Shown: positions 43,204-51,752, counted from the stretch's first letter. The stretch: DNA of 64,000 nt from Chryseobacterium artocarpi (GCF_001684975.1 NZ_MAYH01000023.1:496001-560000), one strand, 5' to 3'. Program-made: numbers and translations. The notes: a model not told the origin generated them from the sequence alone.

Positions 43204-43515
43204 CTGAGGGAGTAATTTTATCTTTTTCTCATTAAATGTGTAACTAGATCTCTGAATAATTTTCTCATTTCTATATTACATATTTATGAATGCAATTTTA
43301 AATAATTTTAAAACATAAAACAATACCTTAATAAAAAAACACAAACACATTCTCTGAGCTATTTATAGCAAGAACAATTAACAAAATAAGTCCACTAAAT
43401 TCGATTATATTTTGCTTTTTCAGACACAATATTTTACACTTTACATCTTATTTTTCTATTCAACATATATAATTTTAGAAATATGACAAGCATAAAATTT
43501 TCACTAAAAATTTCG
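43204..43515. other. AT-rich intergenic stretch, nothing recognised
   Basis: Between the isolated hairpin and the uvrA promoter. No ORF, repeat or hairpin that I can support. Confidence 0.4.
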
Positions 43516-43523
43516 TAATTTTG
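43516..43523 (+). promoter_or_regulatory. promoter -7 element (TAATTTTG) for the uvrA leader
   Basis: Exact TAnnTTTG. It predicts an unusually long leader of about 190 bases before uvrA, with an 11-codon ORF 12 bases after the expected start. Confidence 0.5.
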
Positions 43524-43540
43524 TGGGTCTTAATTTTACG

Positions 43541-43576
43541 ATGAAAGCATTCTTTTTCAATTGTATTTTCGGATAA
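43541..43576 (+). CDS. candidate leader peptide upstream of uvrA (11 codons)
   Basis: ATG to TAA encoding M-K-A-F-F-F-N-C-I-F-G. It begins about 12 bases after the predicted transcript start, the spacing used by many genes in this window, which makes translation plausible. Coding is not proven; a chance ORF is possible. Confidence 0.3.
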   Translation: MKAFFFNCIFG

Positions 43577-43722
43577 CATTTTTTTATATGTTGTCTCTAA
43601 TCATATGATTCAGAAGTTGATTTACAAGTTCAATTGATGACACGCCCGGATAATTCCCAGGCAAAGCACCATTAAACTGACGGCAATATTGCTGCACAGT
43701 TACTTTTATGAATAAACAAAAT

Positions 43723-46515
43723 ATGGCTAATACTACAGAAATAGACATAAAAAAACAGATTTTCGTTAAGAACGCGCATCTTAACAATCTGAAACATATA
43801 GATGTACTGATTCCTAAAAACAAACTGATTGTTATTACAGGAGTTTCAGGAAGTGGGAAATCATCTCTTGCTTTTGATACTATTTATGCAGAAGGACAAA
43901 GAAGATACGTAGAAAGTTTGAGTTCCTATGCCCGTCAGTTCTTGGGTAAATTAGAAAAGCCTAAAGTTGATGACATTAAAGGTCTTGCTCCATCCATTGC
44001 AATTCAACAAAAAGTAATTTCATCCAATCCGCGTTCTACGGTGGGAACTTCTACCGAGATTTATGATTATATGAAACTTTTGTTTGCAAGGATCGGAAAA
44101 ACTTTTTCTCCGGTTTCTGGAGAAGAAGTGAAGAAAGATTCAGTTTCTGATGTGGTTGATTTTATCAAGGCTTCAAAAAAGGATACTTCTTTTCTATTGA
44201 CAGCACCATTAGAATATGATCTTGACAATTTTAAAGAAACTTTAAATATTTTAAAACTTGCAGGTTTTACAAGGCTTGAGATCAATGGAAATGTAGCAGG
44301 AATTGAAGATCTTGAAAGTTTCGGTTTTGCTCCGGAAAAAGGGATGACAATTAATCTTGTTATTGACCGTTTTTCCTATGAAGAAGACGAAAGTTTTTTA
44401 CAACGACTTGCCGACTCTATTCAAATGGCATTTTATGAAGGACGAGGATATTGTTCTTTAAAAAATACAGACACTGAAAAAGTAAAAGAATTCTCCAATA
44501 AGTTTGAGCTGGATGGAATTGAGTTTCTTGAACCTAATGTACATTTTTTCAGTTTCAATAATCCTTACGGAGCTTGTCCGGCTTGCGAGGGCTACGGAAA
44601 AGTAATAGGAATTGATGAAGATCTTGTGATTCCTAATAAAACTTTATCTATTTATGAAGATGCCGTTGTATCCTGGAGAGGTGAAACGATGAGTGAATGG
44701 AAAAAAGACTTTATAAAGAAAGCAGGAGACTTCCCTATTCATAAACCTTACCACCAATTAACCAAGGAACAAAAGAATTTCCTTTGGAAAGGTGACGGTA
44801 AAAGTACTTTCCCAAGCATCAATAATTTCTTCAAGATGCTTGAAGAAAACCTTTATAAGATTCAATATAGAGTAATGCTTTCCCGTTACAGAGGAAAAAC
44901 TCTTTGCCCTACATGTGAAGGTTTAAGATTACGTGAAGAAACAAGCTGGGTAAAAGTTGACGGACATAACATTCAATCTATGATTGAACTTCCGCTTGAT
45001 GAACTGGCTCCAATGATCAACAACTTACAATTATCAGATCACGATAAAGAAGTTGCGAAAAGACTTTTATACGAAATCACAACCCGTCTGGAATTTTTAT
45101 TAAAGGTTGGTTTAGGATATTTAACATTAAACAGAACATCCAATACCCTTTCCGGAGGAGAAAGTCAGAGAATTAATCTGGCAACAAGCTTAGGAAGTTC
45201 TTTGGTAGGTTCCATTTATATATTAGATGAACCTTCCATCGGATTACACTCTAAAGACACAGAAAACCTCATCGGAGTCCTTAAAAGCCTTCGTGACCTT
45301 GGAAATACAGTTATTGTTGTAGAACACGATGAAGATGTGATGCATGCAGCCGATTATATCATCGATATTGGTCCGGAAGCGGGTTACCTTGGTGGAGAAC
45401 TGGTATTTGCCGGAGATTATAAAGATCTGAAAAAAGCAAATACTTTAACATCAGAATATCTTACAGGAAGATTGGAAATAGAAGTTCCGAAGAAACGTAG
45501 GAAAGCAAAAGAATGGATTCATATTAAAGGTGCTCGTCAGAATAACCTTAAAAATATAGATGTAGACGTTCCTTTAGAAAGTCTGACCGTAATTTCGGGA
45601 GTTTCAGGAAGTGGAAAATCTACTTTGATGAAAGAAATTCTTACCAATGATATTCAAATTCAATTGGGAATGGGTGGTAAGAAAGGAGACTATGATTCTG
45701 TAGAATTCCCGAAAAAACTCATCAAAAATATTGAACTGATTGACCAGAATCCTATTGGAAAATCTTCTCGTTCAAATCCTGTAACCTATCTGAAAGCTTA
45801 TGATGACATCCGTGATCTTTTTGCAAAGCAGAAGGTTGCCAAAATGATGGGCTACAAACCCAAACATTTCTCTTTCAACGTAGATGGCGGAAGATGTGAT
45901 GAATGTAAAGGTGAAGGAGTCATCAATGTTTCAATGCAGTTCATGGCTGATATTGAGCTTGAATGTGAGGTTTGTAAAGGAACACGATTCAAAAGTGAAA
46001 TCCTTGAAGTGAAATTTGATGAGAAAAGCATCTCTGATATCCTTCACATGACTGTGGATGAAGCATTGGCATTCTTTAAAGATAATAATGAAGAAAAGAT
46101 TGTTACCAAACTGAGACCTTTACAGGAAGTTGGTTTAGGATATTTACAGTTAGGACAAAGCTCTTCTACCCTTTCCGGCGGTGAAGCACAACGTGTAAAG
46201 CTTGCCTCATTCCTTGTAAAAGGAGTGACGACGGATAAAACATTATTTATCTTTGATGAACCTTCTACAGGTCTACATTTCCATGATATTCAGAAATTAC
46301 TGAAGTCATTACAGGCATTGATTGATCTGGGACATTCCGTAATTGTTATTGAACATCAGCCTGATATTATCAAATGTGCCGATTATATTATTGATATTGG
46401 TCCGGAGGCAGGAAAATATGGTGGTGAAGTTGTTTTTGCAGGAACACCTGAAGATTTAACGAAAAATAAAAAGTCTTACACCGCAAAATACATCAAGGAA
46501 AAACTTGAAAAATAA
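43723..46515 (+). CDS. uvrA: excinuclease ABC subunit A
   Basis: 930 residues, two ABC modules. First Walker A GVSGSGKSSLAFD, signature NTLSGGESQRINLA, Walker B YILDEPSIGLH; second Walker A GVSGSGKSTLMKE, signature STLSGGEAQRVKLA, Walker B FIFDEPSTGLHF. The C-terminal zinc module CDECKGEG...CEVCKGTR is intact. The N-terminal zinc module keeps only its second pair (ACPACEG): the first CxxC is replaced around residues 275-285 (NVHFFSFNNPYG follows directly). UvrA finds bulky DNA lesions with UvrB. ATG at 43723 (MANTTEID) is used; one at 43708 is also in frame. A terminator follows at 46522. Confidence 0.95.
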   Translation: MANTTEIDIKKQIFVKNAHLNNLKHIDVLIPKNKLIVITGVSGSGKSSLAFDTIYAEGQRRYVESLSSYARQFLGKLEKPKVDDIKGLAPSIAIQQKVISSNPRSTVGTSTEIYDYMKLLFARIGKTFSPVSGEEVKKDSVSDVVDFIKASKKDTSFLLTAPLEYDLDNFKETLNILKLAGFTRLEINGNVAGIEDLESFGFAPEKGMTINLVIDRFSYEEDESFLQRLADSIQMAFYEGRGYCSLKNTDTEKVKEFSNKFELDGIEFLEPNVHFFSFNNPYGACPACEGYGKVIGIDEDLVIPNKTLSIYEDAVVSWRGETMSEWKKDFIKKAGDFPIHKPYHQLTKEQKNFLWKGDGKSTFPSINNFFKMLEENLYKIQYRVMLSRYRGKTLCPTCEGLRLREETSWVKVDGHNIQSMIELPLDELAPMINNLQLSDHDKEVAKRLLYEITTRLEFLLKVGLGYLTLNRTSNTLSGGESQRINLATSLGSSLVGSIYILDEPSIGLHSKDTENLIGVLKSLRDLGNTVIVVEHDEDVMHAADYIIDIGPEAGYLGGELVFAGDYKDLKKANTLTSEYLTGRLEIEVPKKRRKAKEWIHIKGARQNNLKNIDVDVPLESLTVISGVSGSGKSTLMKEILTNDIQIQLGMGGKKGDYDSVEFPKKLIKNIELIDQNPIGKSSRSNPVTYLKAYDDIRDLFAKQKVAKMMGYKPKHFSFNVDGGRCDECKGEGVINVSMQFMADIELECEVCKGTRFKSEILEVKFDEKSISDILHMTVDEALAFFKDNNEEKIVTKLRPLQEVGLGYLQLGQSSSTLSGGEAQRVKLASFLVKGVTTDKTLFIFDEPSTGLHFHDIQKLLKSLQALIDLGHSVIVIEHQPDIIKCADYIIDIGPEAGKYGGEVVFAGTPEDLTKNKKSYTAKYIKEKLEK

Positions 46516-46521
46516 ATACAG

Positions 46522-46548
46522 ACAGGGAGCCAATGAGCTCTCTGTTTT
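46522..46548 (+). terminator. intrinsic terminator after uvrA
   Basis: Stem ACAGGGAGC / GCTCTCTGT (one G-T pair) and a short T run. Confidence 0.65.
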
Positions 46549-46694
46549 CATTTTAGCCAAGCTGATTTAATTTTTAATTTTTTACCACGAAGGCATGTGT
46601 TTCTTTTATTAGTCGTGTATCTGTCCAATAATAAAGTTTGTATATTAGGATTAGATTAAAACTTATCTTGGTACAACTTATAACCCGTGTAAAT

Positions 46695-47483
46695 ATGAGA
46701 TATATCCAAACACTCATTCCTTTTTCTTCTTTTTTATTTCTTATCAATTGTTCTGTCAAGAAAAATATCAGTTCAGATAAAGACTATGAAGTTAAACGAG
46801 ACACTTTAACCTTTTTTGACCAAAGCAGAAACAGGAAGATTCCCGTTGCTTATTATTTACCTAAAACCAGTAAGAAAATCCAGAATCAACAGATTATTAT
46901 CTTTAATCATGGTTATGGATTCAACAAAGGCGGAGATTATTTTGTCTATTCTTACCTGACTGAAAAGCTGGCTTCAAAAGGATATTTTACGGTAAGCATT
47001 CAACATGAACAAAGCACGGATCAACTTTTACCAACGGAAGGAAACCTGCAAATTGTAAGAAGACCTTTCTGGCAAAACGGTTCTGATAATCTACTTTTTG
47101 TATTAAACGAACTCAAGAAATCAAACCCGGAACTTGATTACAAACATCTTACTTTGATTGGACATTCTAATGGCGGTGATATGGTGGCTTTATTCGGAAA
47201 TCAATACCCTAATTTAGTATATAAGATCATCACAATGGATAACCGAAGAATGTTTCTTCCCAGAACCTCTGTTCCTAAGATATATTCTTTACGTTCCAAT
47301 GACTATCCTGCTGATGAAGGAGTTCTTCCGACTCAAACTGAACAGGAAAAATACAAGATGATCATACAGCCTACCTCAATCAATCATAGTCATATGGACA
47401 ATAAAGGAAATGATGAGGAAAAGAAAGTATTAAGTGAATTTATCTTGAAATATCTTGATGAACAAGACCTTAGCAAAGGATAA
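46695..47483 (+). CDS. lipoprotein alpha/beta hydrolase
   Basis: 262 residues. Lipoprotein signal with lipobox LINC, then an alpha/beta-hydrolase fold: oxyanion region IIIFNHGYGFNKGG, nucleophile elbow GHSNGGDM, a candidate acidic residue in TMDNRRM, and His in NHSHMDNKG near the C-terminus. Close in pattern to dienelactone-hydrolase-like or platelet-activating-factor acetylhydrolase-like esterases. Anchored in a membrane facing the periplasm or surface. Substrate unknown. ATG at 46695 is chosen because it puts the lipobox at the correct distance. Confidence 0.78.
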   Translation: MRYIQTLIPFSSFLFLINCSVKKNISSDKDYEVKRDTLTFFDQSRNRKIPVAYYLPKTSKKIQNQQIIIFNHGYGFNKGGDYFVYSYLTEKLASKGYFTVSIQHEQSTDQLLPTEGNLQIVRRPFWQNGSDNLLFVLNELKKSNPELDYKHLTLIGHSNGGDMVALFGNQYPNLVYKIITMDNRRMFLPRTSVPKIYSLRSNDYPADEGVLPTQTEQEKYKMIIQPTSINHSHMDNKGNDEEKKVLSEFILKYLDEQDLSKG

Positions 47484-47873
47484 CCGCAAAGAAGTGGATC
47501 ATAGAATAAATTCAGATATTTTCAATAAAAGTAGAAAACTTGTAAATTTTAACATTAAATTCATATATTGTATTAAAAATATCACTACATTTACTATGTA
47601 ATAAACATCGAAGTGGAAACTTTATTTGCTTTTCTTACTACTATTGAAATTGCAATTAAATTTGAAATAAAAATTTAAGCACAGCATTGTCGGCTGTGCT
47701 TTTTATTGTTGTCTAATTAAAAAAATGAGATGTCTTATCTACTGAATCTACTCCTAAAGAGTAGATTCTTTTATTTTAATCATCCTGTTTGCTCGGAAAT
47801 CGCTAGAGTAATATTAAACTTTGAATAAGATTCACGATCTTTGCCCGAAAATTAATGTACAGAAGCCTGAAGA
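47484..47873. other. intergenic region with a stand-alone terminator
   Basis: 390 bases without an ORF. A strong terminator at 47678-47706 follows about 195 bases after the hydrolase gene, leaving room for a long 3' UTR or a small RNA; no exact promoter element was found before it. Confidence 0.4.
47678..47706 (+). terminator. intrinsic terminator, possible end of a small RNA
   Basis: Stem AGCACAGC / GCTGTGCT, loop ATTGTCG, then T-rich. Confidence 0.75.
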
Positions 47874-48110
47874 ATGGAAGAATTTGAATTACCTGTAACT
47901 TATAAAGGGCAAGATTTGCTTTTCAATGTAAGACTAGCCACATTCACCTATGGTTATAAATTCTATGTAGAAATAGATGATAATGAAGTGGTTTTTGAAC
48001 GGGATGATGAAGGGAATCTACGAGCAATAGTTCCGGAAGTGACTTCTAGTACAACAATAGAAAAAGGACTTATTGAAGCTATTATTGAAGTTTTCAGCAA
48101 CTCATTGTAA
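47874..48110 (+). CDS. small conserved-looking acidic protein, unknown
   Basis: 78 residues, acidic, mostly beta: MEEFELPVTYKGQDLLFNVR, TYGYKFYVEIDDNEVVFERD, then NLRAIVP and a C-terminal helix (IEKGLIEAIIEVFSNSL). It has no signal or membrane segment. I recall similar short proteins in Bacteroidota without function. Near-consensus promoter GATCTTTG at 47837-47844. Codon use is regular and the amino-acid pattern (alternating hydrophobic) supports coding. Confidence 0.7.
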   Translation: MEEFELPVTYKGQDLLFNVRLATFTYGYKFYVEIDDNEVVFERDDEGNLRAIVPEVTSSTTIEKGLIEAIIEVFSNSL

Positions 48111-48215
48111 GCCTGAAAGCTTTAAGAGTTTTACCAATAATAGCTTCCTAAATACGTTGGAAATCATCCAAACCTTTTGGCAATAAATTCTACCTTTAAA
48201 TACGTTCTATACATG

Positions 48216-48240
48216 AAAGGAGATCACTAAGACCTCCTTT
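48216..48240. terminator. hairpin between convergent genes
   Basis: AAAGGAG and CTCCTTT arms with an 11- to 12-base loop, between the 78-residue protein gene and the nitroreductase gene. Confidence 0.5.
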
Positions 48241-48260
48241 ACTTTTATACTTATTTGCTT

Positions 48261-48893
48261 TTAATGAAGCTCAACAAAAAGTTCTTCGTTCGATCTTCTT
48301 ACTTTCTTCAGTTTTCCCCACCAGTCACTGTCTTCATCTTTATATCCTAATGCCAACATTACGGAACTTTTTAGCCCCTGTTCCGGCAGATTAAGTAATT
48401 CATCCACAGCAGCATTATCAAAACCTTCAATAGGGGTTGCATCAATTTTAAGATCTGCTGCCGCCAGCAAACCAAATCCCAACGCAATATAAGTCTGTTG
48501 TGATGAATTGAGGAAATGATCTGCTTTTGTTTTCTTACTTAACATACCCAATAAATTCAGACGGTAATCATCTGTAGCTTCAGAAGGTAAATTTCTTTCT
48601 TTGTTACTGAACTCAAAAAAAGAATCTACTCTTTCCTGGGTATATTCGTCCCATGCAGCAAAAACCAGAATATGAGACGCCTGAACAATCTGCTGTTGCT
48701 GACAGGATATCGGCTGTAGTTTTTCCCTCAGGTCTTTGTTCGTAATCACAAACACTTTAAAAGGTTGCAACCCCGAACTTGACGGAGCTAAGCGGATGGC
48801 ATTTAACACTTGTTCTATTTTATCTTTCTCAATAACATTTCCGTTGTAACTTTTTGTAGCAGACCGCCAATGTAATGCTTCCTGTAATGACAT
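48261..48893 (-). CDS. nitroreductase family NAD(P)H-dependent oxidoreductase
   Basis: 210 residues. FMN-binding starts: LHWRSATKSYNG and IRLAPSSSGLQPFKVFVI, then the C-terminal part ALGYKDEDSDWWGKLKKVRR. NfsB-like homodimeric flavoenzymes reduce quinones and nitro compounds. Divergent from an HxlR-type regulator with a tandem operator between them. This resembles B. subtilis HypR/HypO, where an HxlR-family activator controls a nitroreductase under disulfide stress (established there, inferred here). Confidence 0.9.
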   Translation of the reverse strand: MSLQEALHWRSATKSYNGNVIEKDKIEQVLNAIRLAPSSSGLQPFKVFVITNKDLREKLQPISCQQQQIVQASHILVFAAWDEYTQERVDSFFEFSNKERNLPSEATDDYRLNLLGMLSKKTKADHFLNSSQQTYIALGFGLLAAADLKIDATPIEGFDNAAVDELLNLPEQGLKSSVMLALGYKDEDSDWWGKLKKVRRSNEELFVELH

Positions 48894-48967
48894 AATTTAA
48901 AATTTTACTTATTGTACTCTGAAAGACGACCATTATTTTTGTGTTCCTCTTCCCTATTTCTACTCTG

Positions 48968-48975
48968 CAAAGTTA
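48968..48975 (-). promoter_or_regulatory. promoter -7 element (TAACTTTG) for the nitroreductase
   Basis: Exact TAnnTTTG on the minus strand; leader of roughly 70 bases. The tandem operator lies just upstream of the expected -33 region. Confidence 0.6.
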
Positions 48976-49003
48976 GTCTGTTTCCAGTTGCAATAAGATA
49001 CCT

Positions 49004-49038
49004 GTTACCTTTTAGTAACCAGTTACCCAGAAGTAACC
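49004..49038. promoter_or_regulatory. tandem operator, two GTTAC-N6-GTAAC sites
   Basis: Site 1: GTTACC-TTTTA-GTAACC (49004-49020). Site 2: GTTACC-CAGAA-GTAACC (49022-49038). Each is an inverted repeat of GTTAC/GTAAC; the two are offset by 18 bp. They lie between the divergent nitroreductase and HxlR promoters, upstream of both, a position suited to activation. Confidence 0.75.
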
Positions 49039-49075
49039 AAGTAGCTTTTTGGGGTATTCTGTCAAATCAAATTTG

Positions 49076-49083
49076 TAAATTTG
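49076..49083 (+). promoter_or_regulatory. promoter -7 element (TAAATTTG) for the HxlR gene
   Basis: Exact TAnnTTTG with TTTTTG at 49046-49051. It overlaps the upstream TTG start (49081), so ATG 49102 is the start. Confidence 0.65.
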
Positions 49084-49101
49084 AAATATAATTCTCAAAG
49101 C

Positions 49102-49461
49102 ATGAAAAAAGAAAAGATAGAGCTGGATACTGAATGTAAAAGCCACATCCGTGGCGTAAGAGACACTATCTATTTACTTGATGGAAAATGGAAAACTATT
49201 ATCATCAGTCATTTGTATTATACTGGAAAAATGCGTTTTATGGATCTGAAAAGACAAATTGATGGTATCGCTGCCAAAACTCTGTCAAAAGAATTGAAAG
49301 TTTTAGAAATGAACAATCTAGTAAAACGCACCCAAAATAATACAATGCCAGTAACCGTTGATTACGAGCTCACAGAATTTGGGAAAAGTCTGCAGGGCAT
49401 CATTGACACTATGGGAGAATGGGGAATAAAATACAGAAAAGAGTTGCTACAGAATGAATAA
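49102..49461 (+). CDS. HxlR family regulator, HypR-like
   Basis: 119 residues. HxlR winged helix: ECKSHIRGVRDTIYLLDGKW at the N-terminus, then MRFMDLKRQIDGIAAKTLSK (recognition part) and the wing VKRTQNNTMPVTVDYELTEFG. One N-terminal Cys (in TECKS) sits where redox-sensing HxlR proteins (YodB, HypR) have theirs, so thiol-based sensing is plausible. The divergent nitroreductase gene and the shared tandem operator support a role as its regulator. Confidence 0.9.
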   Translation: MKKEKIELDTECKSHIRGVRDTIYLLDGKWKTIIISHLYYTGKMRFMDLKRQIDGIAAKTLSKELKVLEMNNLVKRTQNNTMPVTVDYELTEFGKSLQGIIDTMGEWGIKYRKELLQNE

Positions 49462-49481
49462 TATTTACGTAAACATTTTCC

Positions 49482-50246
49482 TTAATCAAAAATCACATAG
49501 TTTACCTTATCTACACCTGTATTTCCTGTTTTTGCATGATAAGCATATAAAATAAGTTCATAATTTCCAGCTGTAGTAATAACATCACTTCCTTCAAATA
49601 GATTAGTGGAAACCCATGACATATCAACATTCTTAATAAACTTTCCGTCTTTCTTCAAGATCCCTTTCACTTCAATCTCATCAGAATTCCAGACACCTCC
49701 TTTTTCGATCACACAACCGCACATCATCACAACATTTGCCTGAAACAGGAATGGTTTATTTTTGATCGTATTCAATCCGATATATTGATGAGTTCTGGGC
49801 TTCAGAATATCAATAATGTATCCAGGGATTTCAAGAATAATCCCTTCTCCTACGATATTTTTTCCGGGGATCAGCCACATTTCTGTGCTTACAACAGCTT
49901 GCGCTTGTTTATTATTTAGTGGAGAAATCGCTTCTATGGTTACAAATGTAGGCTCATCAATGTCTACGGTTGCCAAAAAACCTCCCGTTTGCTCATCAGC
50001 AATTGAGTTTCCTCTTACCTTAGGCGTTTTCATGATCAAATCTGTGTTTCCTGTACTTCCGGTAGTATTTCCTTCTGCCAAAATCTGTTGATTCAGCTTA
50101 TTTCTGATAATGATATGAGCTCCACCAAGAGAACTTCCAATAAACTTAGCATCCTTTGCTTTTGCTCTGATCATCACCTTCGTCTCTGTAGCAGAAACCA
50201 TAAGACTGGAAAACAATAATGCAGTAGCAAGAAAAAGTGTTTTCAT
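49482..50246 (-). CDS. exported protein of unknown function (254 aa)
   Basis: Signal peptide MKTLFLATALLFSSLMVSA. The mature part is predicted beta-rich: TKVMIRAKAKDAKFIGSSLG, AHIIIRNKLNQQILAEGNTT, FLATVDIDEPTFVTIEAISP, GEGIILEIPGYIIDILKP, ending YELILYAYHAKTGNTGVDKV. One Cys-x-Cys pair (MMCGCVIEK). Not recognised. It follows the MarR gene after one base and so is almost certainly translated from the same mRNA; the MarR protein may control its expression. Confidence 0.7.
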   Translation of the reverse strand: MKTLFLATALLFSSLMVSATETKVMIRAKAKDAKFIGSSLGGAHIIIRNKLNQQILAEGNTTGSTGNTDLIMKTPKVRGNSIADEQTGGFLATVDIDEPTFVTIEAISPLNNKQAQAVVSTEMWLIPGKNIVGEGIILEIPGYIIDILKPRTHQYIGLNTIKNKPFLFQANVVMMCGCVIEKGGVWNSDEIEVKGILKKDGKFIKNVDMSWVSTNLFEGSDVITTAGNYELILYAYHAKTGNTGVDKVNYVIFD

Positions 50247-50247
50247 A

Positions 50248-50736
50248 TTATATTGATTTTAAATATTCATTTTTAAAACGATGATGGAAAGATTCATTTT
50301 TCAGCTCCTGATCTATAGCATCCAAATAAGAAAAAACAGACAGGTCCTCTGCTAATAATTTTAAAATAGCTTTTTCACAACTATCCCAGATCTTTTCCAG
50401 CTGAGGAAGCATTTCTATAGCTTTGGGAGAAAGTGAAATCATCTGCTTTCGTTTATCTGTCTTATCTTTTGTGATCATGAGATAGCCTTTCTCTGTCATT
50501 TTCTTTATTATCACCACCACAGACGGATGAGAATATCCCAATGGTTCAGCAATATCTGTAATAGAGATTTCTCCTCTTTTTTGCAGTAACATAAAAACGA
50601 GATACCAGTTCGGTTCTACATCTACACCAAACTCCTTATAGAATTTCCTTACATCGTGTGACATCCGGTCGCTGATCCTTTTTAGTCTGCTATCCAATGC
50701 TTTGTATCCTAATTCTTTAATAAAGTCAAAATCCAT
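50248..50736 (-). CDS. MarR family regulator
   Basis: 162 residues. Winged helix: ISITDIAEPLGYSHPSVVVI as the HTH and the wing TKDKTDKRKQMISLSPKAIE. Forms an operon with the exported protein downstream. Upstream lie two adjacent 12-bp repeats, ATAGTCAACTAT and ATAGTTAATTAT (50772-50795), likely its own operator. The ligand is unknown. Confidence 0.88.
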   Translation of the reverse strand: MDFDFIKELGYKALDSRLKRISDRMSHDVRKFYKEFGVDVEPNWYLVFMLLQKRGEISITDIAEPLGYSHPSVVVIIKKMTEKGYLMITKDKTDKRKQMISLSPKAIEMLPQLEKIWDSCEKAILKLLAEDLSVFSYLDAIDQELKNESFHHRFKNEYLKSI

Positions 50737-50771
50737 CTTAAAAATATTTAATGTAAATATATAAAAAATAC

Positions 50772-50795
50772 ATAGTCAACTATATAGTTAATTAT
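50772..50795. promoter_or_regulatory. tandem 12-bp repeat, candidate MarR operator
   Basis: ATAGTCAACTAT followed directly by ATAGTTAATTAT. Each is nearly self-complementary, and the junction forms the perfect palindrome AACTATATAGTT (50778-50789). Located 36-59 bases upstream of the MarR start. Confidence 0.55.
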
Positions 50796-50875
50796 ATTAT
50801 TTACCAATTAATTTAAAATCATAAAAATCAACAGCTTATAAAAACAAAAAAAGAATAGCTTTTACAACTACTCTT

Positions 50876-51724
50876 TTATTTATTTCTCTTTCTGAATTCT
50901 CCGGGTGTAATCCCTCTATATTTCTTAAAAAGCTTGGAAAGATGGCTTTCATCACTGAACTGGAGCTCATAAGCAATCTCACTAAGCCGAACACTGCTGT
51001 ATTTCAGATATGTTTCTACCAGCTTCATTCTATAATCCAACAAGTAATCTTGATAGGAAACACCTGTTTGCTGCTTAAAATATTCCCCGAAATAATTCCC
51101 TGAAATTCCAAAATGATCTGCAATAGTCTGAATTCCTGTCTTTTCTCTATCCTTTATATTTTGTTGAATATAAGTGATAATCTTCATAATAGAGAAAGCC
51201 TTTCTATTTTCCTGTAAATCTGAAGTTTCGCTTTGAATGATATTTCGCGCAATGAGGTTAAGAAGAATAGAAATACAATTTCGGATAATAAGATAATCCT
51301 CTGCTCTATTTTTAAACTCTCTGGAAATCTGAAGAATAAGCGTCTCTGCAAAATCTTCATCATTCTTGTTTCTGAAAACACATCCGGCACGGGCGTGGTA
51401 ATTATTGCTGATGTATTGTAGTTTATATAGATTTTCACAACTTTCAATGCGGTCTGCTTCCAAACGGATTTTATCAATAAACTCAATAGGACATTCAATG
51501 CTGATCAAAGCGGCATCTTCACTTTCAAAACAATAAGACTGCTGCTGCGGAATAATAAAAAGCTTTCTTTCTGTAAACTCAATATTCCTTTCGTCATACA
51601 GCAATTCACCTTTACCTTTAACAATATAGACAAATGAAAGAAATGACTTTGTATTGAAGACAATTTTTTCTCCTGCAAGCTCTATTTCCTTCACTTTTAT
51701 CCCTTCAAGATGTAATCCTTTCAT
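50876..51724 (-). CDS. AraC family transcriptional regulator
   Basis: 282 residues. N-terminal cupin-like sensor domain (to about 150: FLSFVYIVKGKGELLYDERN) and C-terminal double HTH (GIQTIADHFGISGNYFGEYF; SEIAYELQFSDESHLSKLFK; GITPGEFRK). Divergent from an MFS efflux gene, with overlapping promoter regions and an inverted repeat between them. Likely controls the transporter. Confidence 0.9.
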   Translation of the reverse strand: MKGLHLEGIKVKEIELAGEKIVFNTKSFLSFVYIVKGKGELLYDERNIEFTERKLFIIPQQQSYCFESEDAALISIECPIEFIDKIRLEADRIESCENLYKLQYISNNYHARAGCVFRNKNDEDFAETLILQISREFKNRAEDYLIIRNCISILLNLIARNIIQSETSDLQENRKAFSIMKIITYIQQNIKDREKTGIQTIADHFGISGNYFGEYFKQQTGVSYQDYLLDYRMKLVETYLKYSSVRLSEIAYELQFSDESHLSKLFKKYRGITPGEFRKRNK

Positions 51725-51744
51725 ATGAACACTATATTTTCCTC

Positions 51745-51752
51745 CAAAAGTA
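51745..51752 (-). promoter_or_regulatory. promoter -7 element (TACTTTTG) for the AraC gene
   Basis: Exact TAnnTTTG on the minus strand, 20 bases before the ATG at 51724. Confidence 0.6.

Noticed and set aside
48995..49045. CRISPR-like repeat suggested by the GTTACC/GTAACC motif
   Set aside because: Only two units with 18-bp periodicity inside a divergent promoter; it is an operator pattern.
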